Shown: piece by piece, positions 46,062 through 58,068 of the stretch
Layout of the letters: each line of letters opens with the position of its first letter
How positions within the stretch are numbered: the stretch's first letter is position 1
Assembly: GCA_006384855.1 (NCBI GenBank)
Contig: VCJN01000610.1
Span: forward strand, 1-64,000
Length of the DNA stretch: 64,000 bases
Source: Tetraselmis striata
Lineage: Eukaryota; Chlorophyta; Chlorodendrophyceae; Chlorodendrales; Chlorodendraceae
Reading direction: 5' to 3'
Position numbers and translations under genes: made by a program
The notes under the pieces: generated by a model
The model's database searches: none
Seen by the model: only the letters and a program-made list of their open reading frames with translations
What the model was told of the DNA's origin: nothing

Positions 46062-47048
46062 CGGTGAACTAAGTCACTGGTCCCACCGGGTTTTTGTATG
46101 GATTGCCCCGTCATCGCCCGTGAGCTCTGCGTTCCCGGCCGGGGAGCTACTTAGGACAGCCATCACCAGCTAGCCGGCCATTTTTCAGCTCGCTGCCTTC
46201 GGCACCGCCCTCCCATTTTCCGTTTTCGGCTCGCAGGCTCCTCTTCCGCCTTCCTCTCGCCCGCCCCTTTCGGTGAGCCCTCCTAGCCTCTTCAATGGCG
46301 CTTCTTCAATGTAAAGCTGCCTCCGACCTTTCTTGGCAAAACTATATTCGATTTCATGTTACTGCTGGAAATAATACGAGGATTTGCGGGCGCCGGGCGC
46401 TGCGGCTCATAATCAGCACTTTTCAGCCGCCGCAGCAGCAGCAGCAGCGCCGGTAGCAGAAGCCATCGAATAATAAGCCAGATCGAATAAGGAAAAAAAG
46501 CAGTAGTACCAGGTACGGGTACCTGTACTGGTTAGGGTTTTAAAACCCTATACAGGTACCTGCAGCGGCCGTCATAATCAAATCATCATCAGGACCGGGC
46601 GGGCCGGGGCGGGCGGGCAGCTGGGCTGGCTTTTGGTGCTGATACATAATTCGCTGTTGAGCTTGCCAGGCTGGATCTTTGCACTAATGAAAATCTGCCA
46701 ATCGGGATATCTTATTCCTTTCCTCACCACGACAACACCCTATATTCGTACATAACATTTATACCTCCCGTGAGACAAACTGATATGCACTTGCAGAAAG
46801 TACTAATTTTGAAACCTAGGAGTCGAGTGACCCTCGGGTCGTACAGTATAGATACGACACCGGGGATGACACCTCGGACGGTGCCGATACCATGGGCCTG
46901 GGGAGCAGGCCTGTCGGCGGTCACGTACTGCGAGCGCCACCCTAGGCGCTCTGCATCGCGACCGAGCTCGCTCATTCGCTACCACACACGCCCAGCACCC
47001 ACCCTCCTTCCGCTCCCCTCCTTGCCCCGCAACCTTCGCGTGAGAATA
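46062..47048 (+). promoter_or_regulatory. upstream region of psaL
   Basis: About 1 kb with no gene. It includes a short CAG run (about 46426-46447), a near-palindrome caggtacgggtacctgtact (46510-46529) partly echoed by acaggtacctgcagcggcc just after, and a pyrimidine-rich leader (about 46985-47035) right before the psaL start codon. Promoter elements could not be assigned. Confidence 0.35.
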
Positions 47049-47894
47049 ATGGCTGCCATCATGTCCAGCATGGCCGTGAAGCCCGCCGTGCGCGGCCACA
47101 TCGGGTCGGGTGTGCGCGGCCTCCGCGCGCTGCCCGCCGCGCCCCTGCGCTCCGCCACCCGCGTGGTCCGCGTGCGCGCCGAGGGCAAGGCGCAGGTCAT
47201 CAAGCCCCTGAACGGCGACCCCTTCATCGGCATGCTCGAGACCCCCGTGACCTCCGCCCCCGTGGTCGCCGGCTACCTGTCCAACCTGCCCGCCTACCGC
47301 ACCGGCGTGTCCCCCCTCCTGCGCGGCGTGGAGATCGGCCTCGCGCACGGCTTCCTGCTCGCGGGCCCCTTCATTAAGCTCGGACCGCTGCGCGACACCG
47401 ACGCCGGTATCGTCTCCGGCTGCCTCTCCGCCGGCGGCCTGGTCGCCATCCTTACCGTGTGCCTCACCATCTACGGCGCCGCCACCTTCCAGGTGGGCCA
47501 CTTCCCGCGGTTTTTCTCGTTTGAATGCGCCCCACTTTTATAATTAGTAGTAGGTCTGAGCAGTGTTGTGACGCGGGGAAGGGGGATGGAAAGTTGGCGC
47601 ACAACGCGCGCACGGCTGGGATTGGGCGCTATGGCGGGCTTGCCAGAGCAGCAGGGCAGCCCCAAAGACTGCGATTCTTTGTTTCCTTTTTTCTTTGACT
47701 GAACTGCGGCGCCTTTCCCTCAGGGTGATGCCCCCGAGGTTGGTGTGAAGACGCTGACTGGCCGCGACATTGCACGCGACCCGCTCCAGTCGGCCGAGGG
47801 GTGGAGCAACTTTGCCTCCGGCTTTCTGGTCGGCGGCATGTCGGGCGTCGCCTGGGCTTACATCTGCACCCAGATCCTGCCCTATTACTCTTAA
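47049..47894 (+). CDS. PSAL: photosystem I reaction centre subunit XI
   Basis: PsaL, a nuclear-encoded thylakoid membrane subunit of photosystem I, binds chlorophyll and carotenoid, contacts PsaH and PsaO, and shapes the state-transition docking side. Two exons (47049-47492, 47724-47894) give 204 residues. The Arg/Ala-rich N-terminus to about VRVRA (residue 45) is a chloroplast transit peptide. Family blocks: [42 protein letters not shown] (in parts), [13 protein letters not shown], then [21 protein letters not shown] and the terminal PYYS. Transmembrane segments are seen around [26 protein letters not shown] and [20 protein letters not shown]. The start is the ATG heading the transit peptide; a second Met four residues on is equally possible. 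The short intron has standard GT-AG ends. Confidence 0.97.
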
Positions 47895-47968
47895 ACCTCC
47901 CCTAGTAGCATCTCTAGCATCACGTCTTGGCTGGCAATAGATGAACAGCTCCCCTCCCGGAGACCTGA

Positions 47969-47973
47969 TGTAA
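47969..47973 (+). terminator. UGUAA poly(A) signal of psaL
   Basis: TGTAA lies 75 nt after the psaL stop codon, an ordinary distance for the green-algal polyadenylation signal. Support is by motif and place. Confidence 0.5.
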
Positions 47974-48838
47974 TATGTACATGAAGCAGCTGCACACCTC
48001 CTCCCCGGGGACCCCATTGCCATGCGCCCAAAACCGCTCCTCGGCAACATTTGCCTCCCTTTTCTCCCTCACATCCAGGGCGCCACCTGCTGATTTTACT
48101 GCGCCAGTCATCATTCGCTGATGCGTGCAGGGTGGCTGCCGCCTCGCAGGGATTTAGTCATTAGAAGGCGCACCTCCCGTGGCATCCAACTACTCATTCG
48201 TGCGGCTGAAGTGGCATCTGGCCAGTGGGGATTATCAATCATAGTTGTGCGTGTGGGATAGCATGATCGGCAGTATAACTCTTGACACAGTGAGAAACAA
48301 CACTTGTCAGCCGAGTGATTCCGCATGCATACTTAGAGGGACGGATATCAAACACAGAGCTGGACGTGTGGTACAGGCATTTAAGAGCATCAGCGATGCA
48401 TGCACATGTATCCACTGGATCTTTGCTGCCAGCAGTGTCGCGGTACTGTGTGCACTGCCATGATGAGACTGCTTGGCTCTGCTACAAGCACCTGGACACA
48501 ATTAAACATCCGTGCAATATTTGTTCCTGGGATTGGGGTAAACTACGCTGACGCTTTGCGCACAGGATCAGCATGCACATTACCTCGGTGTTTCTCCGAT
48601 GTCCTTCCGTTGGTCAGTCCCAATTCCTAATTGGTGAAGCGATGAGCATCCCATGGTCCCATCCATCATTCCGTGTTTGCATGCACTACTACAGGATTTA
48701 TTGTGTGGCGGCGGTGCTGCTCTGCGGCTGCGGACTGTGTTGGTACCAATAACGCTATCCGCAATTTATTGTGGGTGAGCCAAACTGTGATCTGGCTTGG
48801 GCTCGTGGTGGAGATCACGGTAGCAATCTAAATGCAAT
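47974..48838. other. intergenic between psaL and the copia fossil
   Basis: No gene or repeat was recognised; only short frames of random composition occur. Confidence 0.5.
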
Positions 48839-49033
48839 GTGTTCCTCTCACACGGATATCAGCCGCCAGCTGCGTTGGTAGCAGGGGAATCCCCTGGTGA
48901 CCAACAGATCTACGAAGAGGCTCTCGCCTCACCTCATGCTGCCGAATGGCAACTAGCCATACAAGCCAAATATGATTCCCTCATCAGCCACTCGGCGGCA
49001 GATGCTGCCGTTAGGCATGCTTTGACTGCCTAG
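48839..49033 (+). mobile_element. Ty1/copia pol fossil (small fragment)
   Basis: A short remnant matching the start of the copia reverse transcriptase region (EALASPHAAEWQLAIQAKYD is the usual lead-in). Nothing of the rest of the element, and no terminal repeats, were recognised. It is a broken, old fragment. The sequence just downstream is duplicated nearby (48999-49082 and 49186-49267). Confidence 0.6.
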
Positions 49034-49267
49034 ACGGCTGCAACCATTTAGTATGCGGGGTTGCATGGCATAGAAGGGATATGAACACGCACCGGCTTGA
49101 TGATACTATACGGATTGCAACGCAGTACCGCTAATACCTGATATTTGCTGGCGGCACGCCGCAGATTGCTGCAGCGCTGCACCGCAGATGCTGCCTTTAG
49201 GCATGCTTTATTTGCCTAGATGGCTGCAACCCATTTAGTATGCAGGGTTGCATGGCATGGAAGGGAT
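48999..49267. repeat. direct duplication, ~84 bp at 187-bp spacing
   Basis: gcagatgctgccgttaggca...tggcatagaagggat at 48999-49082 recurs at 49186-49267 with a few changes. The first copy overlaps the end of the copia fragment, so the duplication is probably derived from that element or its flank. Confidence 0.7.
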
Positions 49268-49667
49268 GGCGGCTCGTGCTGACACTGGGCCAGCTGACTG
49301 AACTGCATGATGAGCAAGCATGGCACCGCGCGGGATCTAGATCCGCCGAGTGGATTGCGGGTTGGGTCGACATCCTTGGCGCGCATGCCATGTGTGTATC
49401 TGTCTCGGCATTCGTTACGGATGGCCTCACCTTTGTTCCGGAGCTCCGCGATCACAACATTTAGATACACAAGGACGTGTTGGGTGCCATGCGCTCTCCA
49501 TGAGAGATATCATGTCATGCTACCATGTGAACAACGATCGTCCCGTTGCATGACAGCAGATCCGTGTTCACTGCAATGGAAGGCGTGGCCGGCAACAGTG
49601 CCGAGGCCAATGCGCAATGCTGCGCAGCTGCGGACCGCAGGGTGACACCTAACGCACATCCGTTGGC

Positions 49668-49672
49668 TTACA
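49668..49672 (-). terminator. putative UGUAA poly(A) signal of the Lys/Glu-rich gene
   Basis: TGTAA on the minus strand, about 260 nt beyond the stop codon at 49932. Assigned by motif and place only. Confidence 0.3.
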
Positions 49673-49931
49673 ATAGCTGTCTAAGCTTAGCTATGCACCA
49701 GGCAGCCCTCTCGGAGCCCAGCATGAAGCAGGGACGGCACGGCAGGCCGCGCAGCCCTCTCACGAATCTCTCATCTCCCTCTCGCGGCCTTGCATGGCGT
49801 CATCCACACTGCAGCCGCAGTGACGGCAGGGCCAGCTGGACAAGATTCGCACACGCCCATCCGTGCGGTAGAGAATCTCCCGCAAGATAGAGCAAGCGCA
49901 TCCCGGCTGCATCTTATTGGGGTCGGTGTGC

Positions 49932-52097
49932 TCATCGAGTGGGGGCCTGCAGCAAACACACCGCAGTCATGTCAGCCGAGCAGCGCGCATGTCTCACAAG
50001 CACACTGAGGGCAGGCCACGCATGCGATTGTCATCGGCATGCAGGCAACCCCAAGCCGCGCCGCACCTGGTTGTAGCCAGAGGTGTCCTTCTTCTTCGAC
50101 TTGGCAGCCCTCGCCTTGGCCTCCTTGGCCGCAATCGACGAGATTTTCCCGGACTTCGGTCTGCTCATGCTCTTCTGCTTTGCGGCCTTCTTTGCGAGCT
50201 GCGCCTTGATCTGCCGTCATCCGCGGGCACGCCGTGCATGCGTCAGAGAGACAGCTACTGAGGCACAGGGCACAGGTAGGACAAAGGCACACATGCCGCC
50301 AGTGCCGCGGAGGCGTACCTTCTCAGGGTCCATCTCCGTTGAGTCCTCGCCAGCCGCGGCATCGTCGCTGTCGTTCTTCGCGCCATCCGCGGGCTCAGGC
50401 GCGGCCGGAGGCTGCCCCCCTGCGACGGCGGCGGGGAGCTGCTCCTGCTGCTTCTTCTTCTCCTTCTTCTTCCTCTTCTTCTCGGCCTTGGCCTCCGCAC
50501 TCTCCTCCGTGCTGGGGGCCAGTCCCAGCTCGTTCAGCACGGCATCCAGATCCTCCATCTCCTTCTTCTTCATTTCCTGCGGTCCGCAAGCCCAGCATGG
50601 CAGGTAAAAAAGCGCACCATCACGCAAAAGGACAAAGGACATACACCGCCATTGGCAGACGACACGCGCACGCACCTTCTTTGAGAGCTGCCGCTCCGGC
50701 TCTACAACGGGCGGCGGCGGGGGTGCCGACACAGGCTGCGCCTCCTCCTCCGCGTCTTTGGCCCCCTCATCCTCTGCATGGCAGACGGCGCACACCGGAT
50801 GAGCACTCGCACACAGCGTTGGAATGTCCCCCGTGACCTGCTCTCACTCCATCACAGCCATAAGTACTGTCACGTCAGCTCCCATAATGGGAGAGCAACT
50901 CTTTCCTACATTTGTGTTGATCTGGTGATAAGCCTGTTTACGTTTTTCAGCGAGAGGGCAGCATGTGCTCTCTTGATAAACAGTTGTTGCAATGGAGCCA
51001 GCACCGGTAGCATTTTTGTCGGTGAATCTACCTGATCCCATGGCAGCAACGGTACACAAATATAATATCACAATAACGGCACAGCAAACATCGTTGTCCT
51101 CTAATCTCTACCACTGCCAGGTACAAAGCAAAGGGACGTGCTGGTGAAGTGGACAACATCTGCCAGATCAAAGGAGCAACACTGGCACGCAGCGGGTCGA
51201 TCAACCACAGGCCATGCATGGATGGACAGCAGCAGAGCGGCCGCTGGGAGCATCCTGACATCACCGCCTTATTGTGTGTATAGTGTGGATCCCTTTAAAG
51301 CACAGCGAGGAAGCATCCGGCTCTGTGTGATCAGCCGTGGAATCGGCTAAAAGGGACTATGGCATGCGCAGCCGGGGGGCAGCCGCACCCTCGTGCTCAT
51401 CCTCATGCTCCTCCTCGTGCTCGTCTACTTCGTCCCATCGCCCGTGCGCCTCAAGCTCGGCCTCCTTCAAGGGCGCCGCGCCGCACGGTAAGCCGCGCCA
51501 TCCCAAGGTGGTGCTCGGTCAGGCAGGCAAAGATGACAGTAACCCCCCCCCCCCCCCCCCCTGGGGCAAGGCATGTGATGCAGCGTGGCGCACCTTGTCA
51601 CTGTCGTGCTCCTCCTCCTCCTCCTCCTCCTCGTGATCCGGCGCAGTGTCTGCAGGGATCAGCTGCACATCGATGGAGATTCGTCTCAACCTCCTGCCCT
51701 CCGCACACTCGCACAGACCCCAGACGAGCTCACACGGCTTTGGCTACAGTGGCAGGTTTTTTTGGTTCCGCCGGTCTCGCAGGCGAAAGTGTGCGCAGGG
51801 CAGCGGAATAGAGGGGGGGGGGGGGGGGGGGTTGGGATGTGGTACGCGTGCGTCGGTGGGACTTACGCCTTCGAAGGAGGGCAGCGGCGCGGCGTGAAAG
51901 CCGTCGTCGTCGTCCGTGTCGCAATCCGCCCAGTTGGAGACGCTTATCGACGGCTGCGAAAAGATGGCCTGCTCCAGCGCCTCCGCCGCCTTGTCCGCTT
52001 TCTTCTTGTCCTTGGACTTCTTCTTCTCCTCCTTCTTTTTGTCCTTCTTAGAGGTCTTCTGCAACGCCGCGAAGGCGTTTGCTGTGGCAAGACTCAT
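49932..52097 (-). CDS. Lys/Glu-rich conserved-tail protein, function unknown
   Basis: Seven in-phase exons (52097-51867, 51662-51594, 51464-51389, 50773-50676, 50576-50319, 50210-50067, 49946-49932) give 296 residues. The N-terminus MSLATANAFAALQ leads into a highly basic coil (KKDKKKEEKKKSKDKKKADK), then an acidic His/Glu stretch with eight consecutive Glu, a Pro-rich linker, MEDLDAVLNELGL, a second Lys-rich run and a basic helical C-terminus ending SGYNQAPTR. The N-terminal NAFAAL motif and the NQAPTR tail recall plant/algal K/E-rich proteins, but I cannot name the family. The profile suggests an RNA- or ribosome-associated, largely coiled or disordered protein. The last exon is only 15 nt; its acceptor was chosen by phase and tail. 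Poly-C/G runs sit in introns 1 and 2. It is convergent with psaL and divergent from the next gene. Confidence 0.75.
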
Positions 52098-53347
52098 GTT
52101 CTACCGCGTGGGCTGGCCTGTCTAGCTGCTGCCAGTTGTGTCCTGCCTGCGTGGTCGGTCGTCTGCTGATCGTCCGCGTGCGCTGCAGTACTTTATGGTG
52201 GTGCCTCGCGGTAGCGGCGCGACAGCTCCTCGTTCAAAAGGCGCAGATAGGCGTAATTCAGCGGGCGCCGATGGGTGGAGCTTGAAGCAGCGCTATATCA
52301 CGTTTGACAGGTCCACGGTGGCGAGCCCCCCGCAGCCACGTCCGGCAGCGCACCCAGAAAGGTCGCGAAGAGGCTGCGTGCTGTCGTAAGCTGCAAGTTG
52401 TTTCTTGGCTGACGGGGTGCGGGCAGTCGGCGGCGGAAGCGATGGAGATGCTTCCAAAATAATAGAAAAGGAGCGACGAAGCTGTGCTGTGTCAAAGCGG
52501 CGCCAGTTTCTGCAGCAGCAAGCTTAGAAATGCACGGGTTGAGCCGTGGGAGCGTCGCCGATATAGCAGCACGAACAGTTGCGGCTCTGTAAGACTGTGA
52601 GTGGGACAATGATATGTTGCTGCGTGGAGAAGTGCACCAGCTGCGCCGGGGTAGCGGACTGCTGATCCAAGTGTGGCGGCGCAAAAGCGCGCCGCGCGCC
52701 GACTCGCCGCGTTCGGCGCCGGCCGGGCCAGCGCCGCGGGAAGCAGTTGGCGCCGCATAAAAAAACATACATACGGCTTCGGGCGACGCGCCGTCGACTG
52801 CTGTTCGCGCCAGCATCAGCAGAAAGGCTGATTGGTTAAAAATTAGGGCTTTTAGGGTAATACAAAGCGCATCATGCCCAAAGTTTGGAAATAGCTGCTA
52901 AATCACGCATTCTATCCGGACCGTGATGTAGTCGCTATAATATTGCGATTATATCACACCCCGCAGACCATTGGCAAGGAGAGAATGGCGCGCGTGGCTG
53001 TCGTGGCGAAGTCGCTGGCGCGACTCCGAATCTCCGCCCTCACCTGATGTCGAACTCAGTCGGGCCGGGGGCTCTGGACGACGCGACTTCCGACTCGACT
53101 ACATGTACTGGTAGCTATCGTTAGTAGGACTTGGGATTACTCCTGCTATCGTGCCCCTGACTTGGCCGCCTCCAGTGTCCAGTCACCATCTCTACGATAT
53201 TGAGGGCACGCAGCACTACTGCGCTGCCCGCCGTCGGTTCCACAGCATATTACGACGGAAGCACGGGCTGCCACTGCATTACACAGCATAAACTCAGCGA
53301 GCAACGGCAACAGCGCGGCGGCCTTGGTTCAGTTCAGGGCAGTAGCG
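52098..53347. promoter_or_regulatory. divergent intergenic region
   Basis: About 1.25 kb separates the start codons of the Lys/Glu-rich gene (minus) and the next gene (plus), so it probably contains both promoters. A minus-strand open frame at 52298-52816 shows no family likeness and is not called. No specific regulatory site was recognised. Confidence 0.35.
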
Positions 53348-55741
53348 ATGTCGCTCCAGGGGGGCGCGATTGGGGAGAACGTGACGGAGGCAGCGGAGGC
53401 TTGCGGTAATGGCGAGGCACAGCCTCCTCCGCCCAAGCGGGCGCGCGCCGAGGAACCAGAGGCACAGCCCGACAATGCAGCACCCACGCCACCCGAGCCA
53501 GCTCCCCCGGTTTACACCGAGGACAACCCACCGCCACCACCGCCGGGGTCGCCCTCAGGTAGGTCGCCACCGTTGCACGGCCTCCAGCCCGAGGGTAGGC
53601 AGCTGCGACAAGGCGGTGCCGAGCGTGCCGTCCAGTGCCGAGGAGTCAGCGTGCCGTTGTGGAGCTGAGCGAGTGGCTGTGGCGTTGTCGTCGGCTGAAG
53701 GGACTCCCGCTATCGACGCGGAGCCGGCGTTGCAGCGGATAACCACGCACATACAGTCACGCGCCAAGCTGGGGAAGGCGGTGGCGCTCGTCCAGAAGCT
53801 GCTTGCGTCAGAGAGCTGCCGGCCTCGTCACGCTTGCATGCTGCTGCAGGTCGTGGACGCGTCCCTCAACACAGAGGTGGGCTGACACCCACACAGGGAT
53901 GCAGGCGTACTGCCACCTATCACCAGCTCCCGCTGTGATCGCCTGGTCCACATGTACGTGAAGGTATGCGTGTGTATTGTTCTGGCAACACGGACTGTTC
54001 ACCTTGGGAGAGTGATATCGGCCCCTGCAGGCTTGGGCGGAGCCGGCCTCAAGAAGAGAGTACCGCCGACTGTTCAAGGCGCTGGATGAGCACTCATCGG
54101 TGCTGCCCCCTCCCCCTCCCTGCCTCCCCCCCCCCTGTCAAATATATGAAGCAGTTCTTTGGGCATCTAGGCAACTTGTGCTCTCTGGCCCCATCTCTCA
54201 CCACTGCCGGCCCGCGCCCCGTGCCGGCGCCAAGCAGCTGTTTGATGACTCCCAGCGGAGCCACCTGGACGTGTACAGGATGCGCGCCATCACCCGCAAC
54301 GCCTTGATCGGCACAGATGACAGCTTTATGTTCAACAAACTGATCGGGGAGATCAAGGTGAGGGTTGCAAACATCCTGACCTGGTGGACATGGCCGGCAT
54401 ACCCGATCCTCTATACCCCCCCCCCCCCCCCCCCCCCCCCGGGGTAACCTGCTATCGATGCCCCCTCCTGACTGCCACTTGCCCCACACCCCCCGCCCTC
54501 TCACCTAGGGATTGCTCCGCAAGTCCCCAGAAGTTGATCCAGAGTACAATGGCCACGTCTATTCCGAGCTCAAGGTGACACTTTCATCCCCCCCTCGTCA
54601 TCCGATCACATCCTGGTCCGTCCACCACAGCACCATGCTGCGCTCTACACCGTGAACGACCCGCCCTTGACGACAAGCCTGGGTGTGCATGCGCAGAGCC
54701 GGATGTCGGAGCTGCGTGGCGGTGGCTACCAAGGAGACCAGAGGTGAGGAGGGTTGCCATGCTTGCGCTGCGCATACTGCTCATCCCATGTACATTCGTA
54801 TTCACGCCATCACGCGCTGGATGCTACCAGGACGGGCGCTACCATGAGCACTTTGGGTTCGCAATATGACGAAGGAAGGCGATGTTGATACGGAAATATG
54901 TCAGAAAACACAGACATGGCACAGAATCCCCAGCTCAATGTTGCAGTTCATCGACAACGGTTCATTACTGTTGCAATCCGCAAAGCCAATTCAGTCTCAC
55001 GGCATCGACACACATCGCGCCCTACATATCCTGTCTAACCTCGCCCCGCTCCCTGTCGGTTTGTCCGTACCCTCAGCCTGGTGACCTGGAGCGCTGAGGA
55101 GGCGGACCTGATGATGAAGGACGCCATCCTGGACTGCCTGGACGCGGTGAGGGAGCACTGCTACCACAAGCAGTGGGCGCAGACCTCGGTGGACCTGGCC
55201 ATGCTGGTAACCCCCCCCCCCCCCCCCCCCCCCCTCCCCGCCTGCCTTCCATCAGCAAGCGGCATGAACGCGCCCGCGTCATGACAGTCCGGCGGGCATG
55301 CTGCCCTGACACGTGCCGCCGCGTACGACAGGACGCCTGGGAGCAGATGTCGAAGTTCTGCGGATCGCAGCGGGAGCGCGTGCGGGGCTTCAAGGTCTTT
55401 GTCACGGAGCAGCGAGCCAAGCGAAAGCAGGTACGAGTGGCGCTGCCGCCCTCGCCGCACCTGTAGCGGCATCTCATCCAAGCGCAGCGTCGGATTTCAA
55501 TCCCGTATGCGGAGCATTACTGAGTTACACGTGCACCGGTAGCAGATGCTCTGTGCATGGCTGCAGACTGCGCCGCATTGGTTGGGTGGTGAGCGGCGCT
55601 GACCTCTGTGGCGGATGGCAGGGCCTGAGCGCGAAGGACGCGGGGACGTACACAACCGCCTTTGAGCAGGCCAGGTCCGCGTGGTCCACATCCAAGGTGC
55701 GACCCCCCGGGATCCGGTGCCTCCAGCCTACAGATGGGTGA
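53348..55741 (+). CDS. unrecognised nine-exon gene, probable nuclear helical protein
   Basis: Exons 53348-53558, 53701-53876, 54031-54099, 54238-54357, 54509-54574, 54631-54743, 55077-55206, 55332-55430 and 55622-55741 keep phase throughout and give about 367 residues. The N-terminal ~70 residues are Pro/Glu-rich with the nuclear-localisation-like PPPPKRARAEEP. The remainder is mostly helical, with segments KAVALVQKLLASESC, SREYRRLF-like REYRRLFKALDEH, SFMFNKLIGEIK, EYNGHVYSELK, LMMKDAILDCLDAVREHC and RERVRGFKVFVTEQRAKRKQ. No catalytic motif is seen. The 3' end is uncertain: the last exon could instead splice at 55696 (AAG|GTGCGA) to an unseen exon. The strong CTCAG|GTAGGT donor and ATG context support the start. 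Poly-C runs lie in introns 4 and 7. The family is unknown to me. Confidence 0.65.
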
Positions 55742-56294
55742 TGTACCGAGTCGCGCATCGGCTCGTAGTGTGTCCCATCCAGACACGTGTCACGTTTTCG
55801 GATAGGTTCGATCGGGAAGCGCCAAGTTGTGCGTGTGCGGCGGATGCGGCAGGTGTCTCACCGCGGAAACGTTGGCGGCGGCGGCGACCACAAGACGGAG
55901 ACATGGCTTGGGTAGTCGCGGCACCAAGTTGCCTGGGTAGTTGCCAGGAGGAGCGAGTCCCGTGGCCTGCACGATACGAGTGCCAGTTGCAGTGTGGCGC
56001 ATGACAGTGCCGGCGCGCTGAGTGGCATGCGCATGCAGCAGCGGCATCCTGACGTAACCCGAGGAACAAGCAGAGCAGTCCTGCACAGAGTCGGGGACGT
56101 ATAAGCCGCCCTATTAAGACCGTCCTTACAGGGCTTAAATCAGCATGTCCATACGGTCAGTGTCAGCTTCTATTATTTCCTTCAGCAGCGTGCCAGCGTT
56201 CTGTCTGGCACCGCCCTCATGTTTCCATTCCGAGCGTTGGTTTTGGCTTGTAAGAACGCATCACGTCGGCAAGCAGTGCGATGCCGCCCCAGCC
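55742..56294. other. intergenic between convergent genes
   Basis: No gene seen. A minus-strand TGTAA (56126-56130), about 165 nt past the acetyltransferase stop, is a candidate poly(A) signal. Confidence 0.4.
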
Positions 56295-58068
56295 TCAGCA
56301 GCTCCTCAGCCTCCGCTGCATGAGCGTCGTGAGCGAGTCCCGCCGCAGGTGGGATGCGGGGTCCAGTTGCTCCGTGCCTGGGTCCATGGGGTACGCCATC
56401 AGGTACGACTCGCACACCTGGTCCGGCCCAAACGAGCATTCCTGTGCGCCGGCGAGAGCACAAAATGAGCAATGGATCAAATCACATTGACAGCAGTGAG
56501 CACTGCCATGCCGATGCCTACCTTGTAGACGACGAGTATGAGACACTGGACGCGTATATCTATTTCTAACATATATGCATATACATGCATACGGGTATAT
56601 AATTATTTGTATGTTTTTATTTATTTTCACATACGTATGTACAGTTTTGGCCCGTGGAACTGGTACAATCGTTACGTGTCATACTTTTCACTCCTTTTCT
56701 GAGCTCTTAGTCTTTTAAAATACACATCATTGCAATTTATAGTATTCGACTGTAATACTTGTAGTACGAACAGAGACCGTACAAAGAGATTCTTACCAAA
56801 TCAGTATAGTAGGATATATGTGTATATGTGTATATGTGCATGTTTGTTAAGTGGTTGTGGCGCGGGGGGGGGGGGGGGGGGGGGGCTTGAATCGGCATGC
56901 CTGTGAGACATGGGACCAGAGATCGCCTGACTGCTAATACGCGGCCATAGATGAGTGTGCTGAGGCAATGCACGCCACGTTGACGCCCGAAAGTACGATC
57001 ACACCACACCAAGCAATCCTGCCTGCGTTGTTTGAGCTACCTCAAAGAAGCCTTCCAAGTGCTCCGGGGCCATCACGGCCACGTCGCCAATGCTTAGGCC
57101 AAACACGCTTTGACATACCCTGCGGATCAGGCGCTTGCCCAGCCCGAGCCCTGCAACAGCCACCGGGCGGGGATGCTGTCGGTGATTGTGCTGTACACGA
57201 GATGGGAACATGCAGGCGGGGCTCTACAATGTGCGGCATGTAAGACATCCAAGCACCGCAACATTGCGCGACCATTGCTCTTACCGTGTAGATCCGGATG
57301 CACCGCCACGTCGTAAAGGGTCGACACCTGAGGTTATGGCATAAGTTCAGAAAAGCCAGCAGCCGCTGCCATAGGACGTTGGCGGGGTGCACATCATGCC
57401 ATCCAGAGGCAGGGTGAACAGGGGGCGAAATCGCAGGGGAGGGGGGACTCGCCAGCGTGGAGTCGCCGCTGGCACGCGCGTAGCCGACAAGCCTCTTTTG
57501 GCGCCCGCGTTTGCGTCGCTGCTTTGCCCATTCCCAACTCTGCTCTTCGCTCATGCCTATGATCGGATGACATGGCATGGTGACATGTGGGGTAGCATTC
57601 AGTGAACGGGTCATTGTGTGCATTATAGTAAAGGATGGTGTGTGGTGCATCCAGAGGATGATGTGCTCACCTTCTGGCTCCGGTGCGTCCTGGTATCCTG
57701 GGAGGCTGTCGGCCCTAGCAAACGCCCCAACGAAACACATCGTGCTGGACAGCGCCTTGGCCAGTTTTTCGGCGCCTGCCTGTGGCGAGCGGGTCGCGAG
57801 GGAACCGTTGGCCGCCTCAAAAGCCGCGCACGATTGTGTGCCCATGTGTGGGGACGGACGTACGGACGGGTGCATCGCTGGGGGCAGAGGGGCACAGGAG
57901 GCTCGTCACCTTCTCTGTCCAGTGCCGCCTCGTCAGCAGGGAGGATGCCAAACTGCTGCTGGAACAAGGCCCCGAGTTTGCCCTGTGTCGCGGGGTGACT
58001 GCGCGCTCCGCGCCGGCTGGACTGCATCCAGCAGCTGCTCCAAGTCGTCCAAGTCCACGGTGCGCCAA
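56295..58068 (-). CDS. GNAT-family N-acetyltransferase (5' end unresolved)
   Basis: Transfers acetyl from acetyl-CoA to an amine; the substrate is unknown. Supported exons, in phase: 57982-57910, 57775-57671, 57544-57453, 57327-57285, 57150-57041 and 56441-56295. Core blocks follow the plant/algal GNAT pattern: KALSSTMCFVGAFARAD, RLVGYARASGDSTL, STLYDVAVHPDLHG with the acetyl-CoA loop GLGLGKRLIRR, IGDVAVMAPEHLEGFFE, and a tail ending RRLRSC. An earlier exon with WRTVDLDDLEQLLDA (about 58068-58012) probably belongs but its junction is weak, and no convincing start codon was found, so 58068 is a minimum. The intron after 57453 is GC-AG (CTG|GCGAGT). The gene faces the unrecognised gene tail to tail. 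Confidence 0.72.

Noticed and set aside
52298-52816. 172-residue minus-strand frame
   Set aside because: No domain or splice logic; it lies in the likely promoter region between divergent genes.
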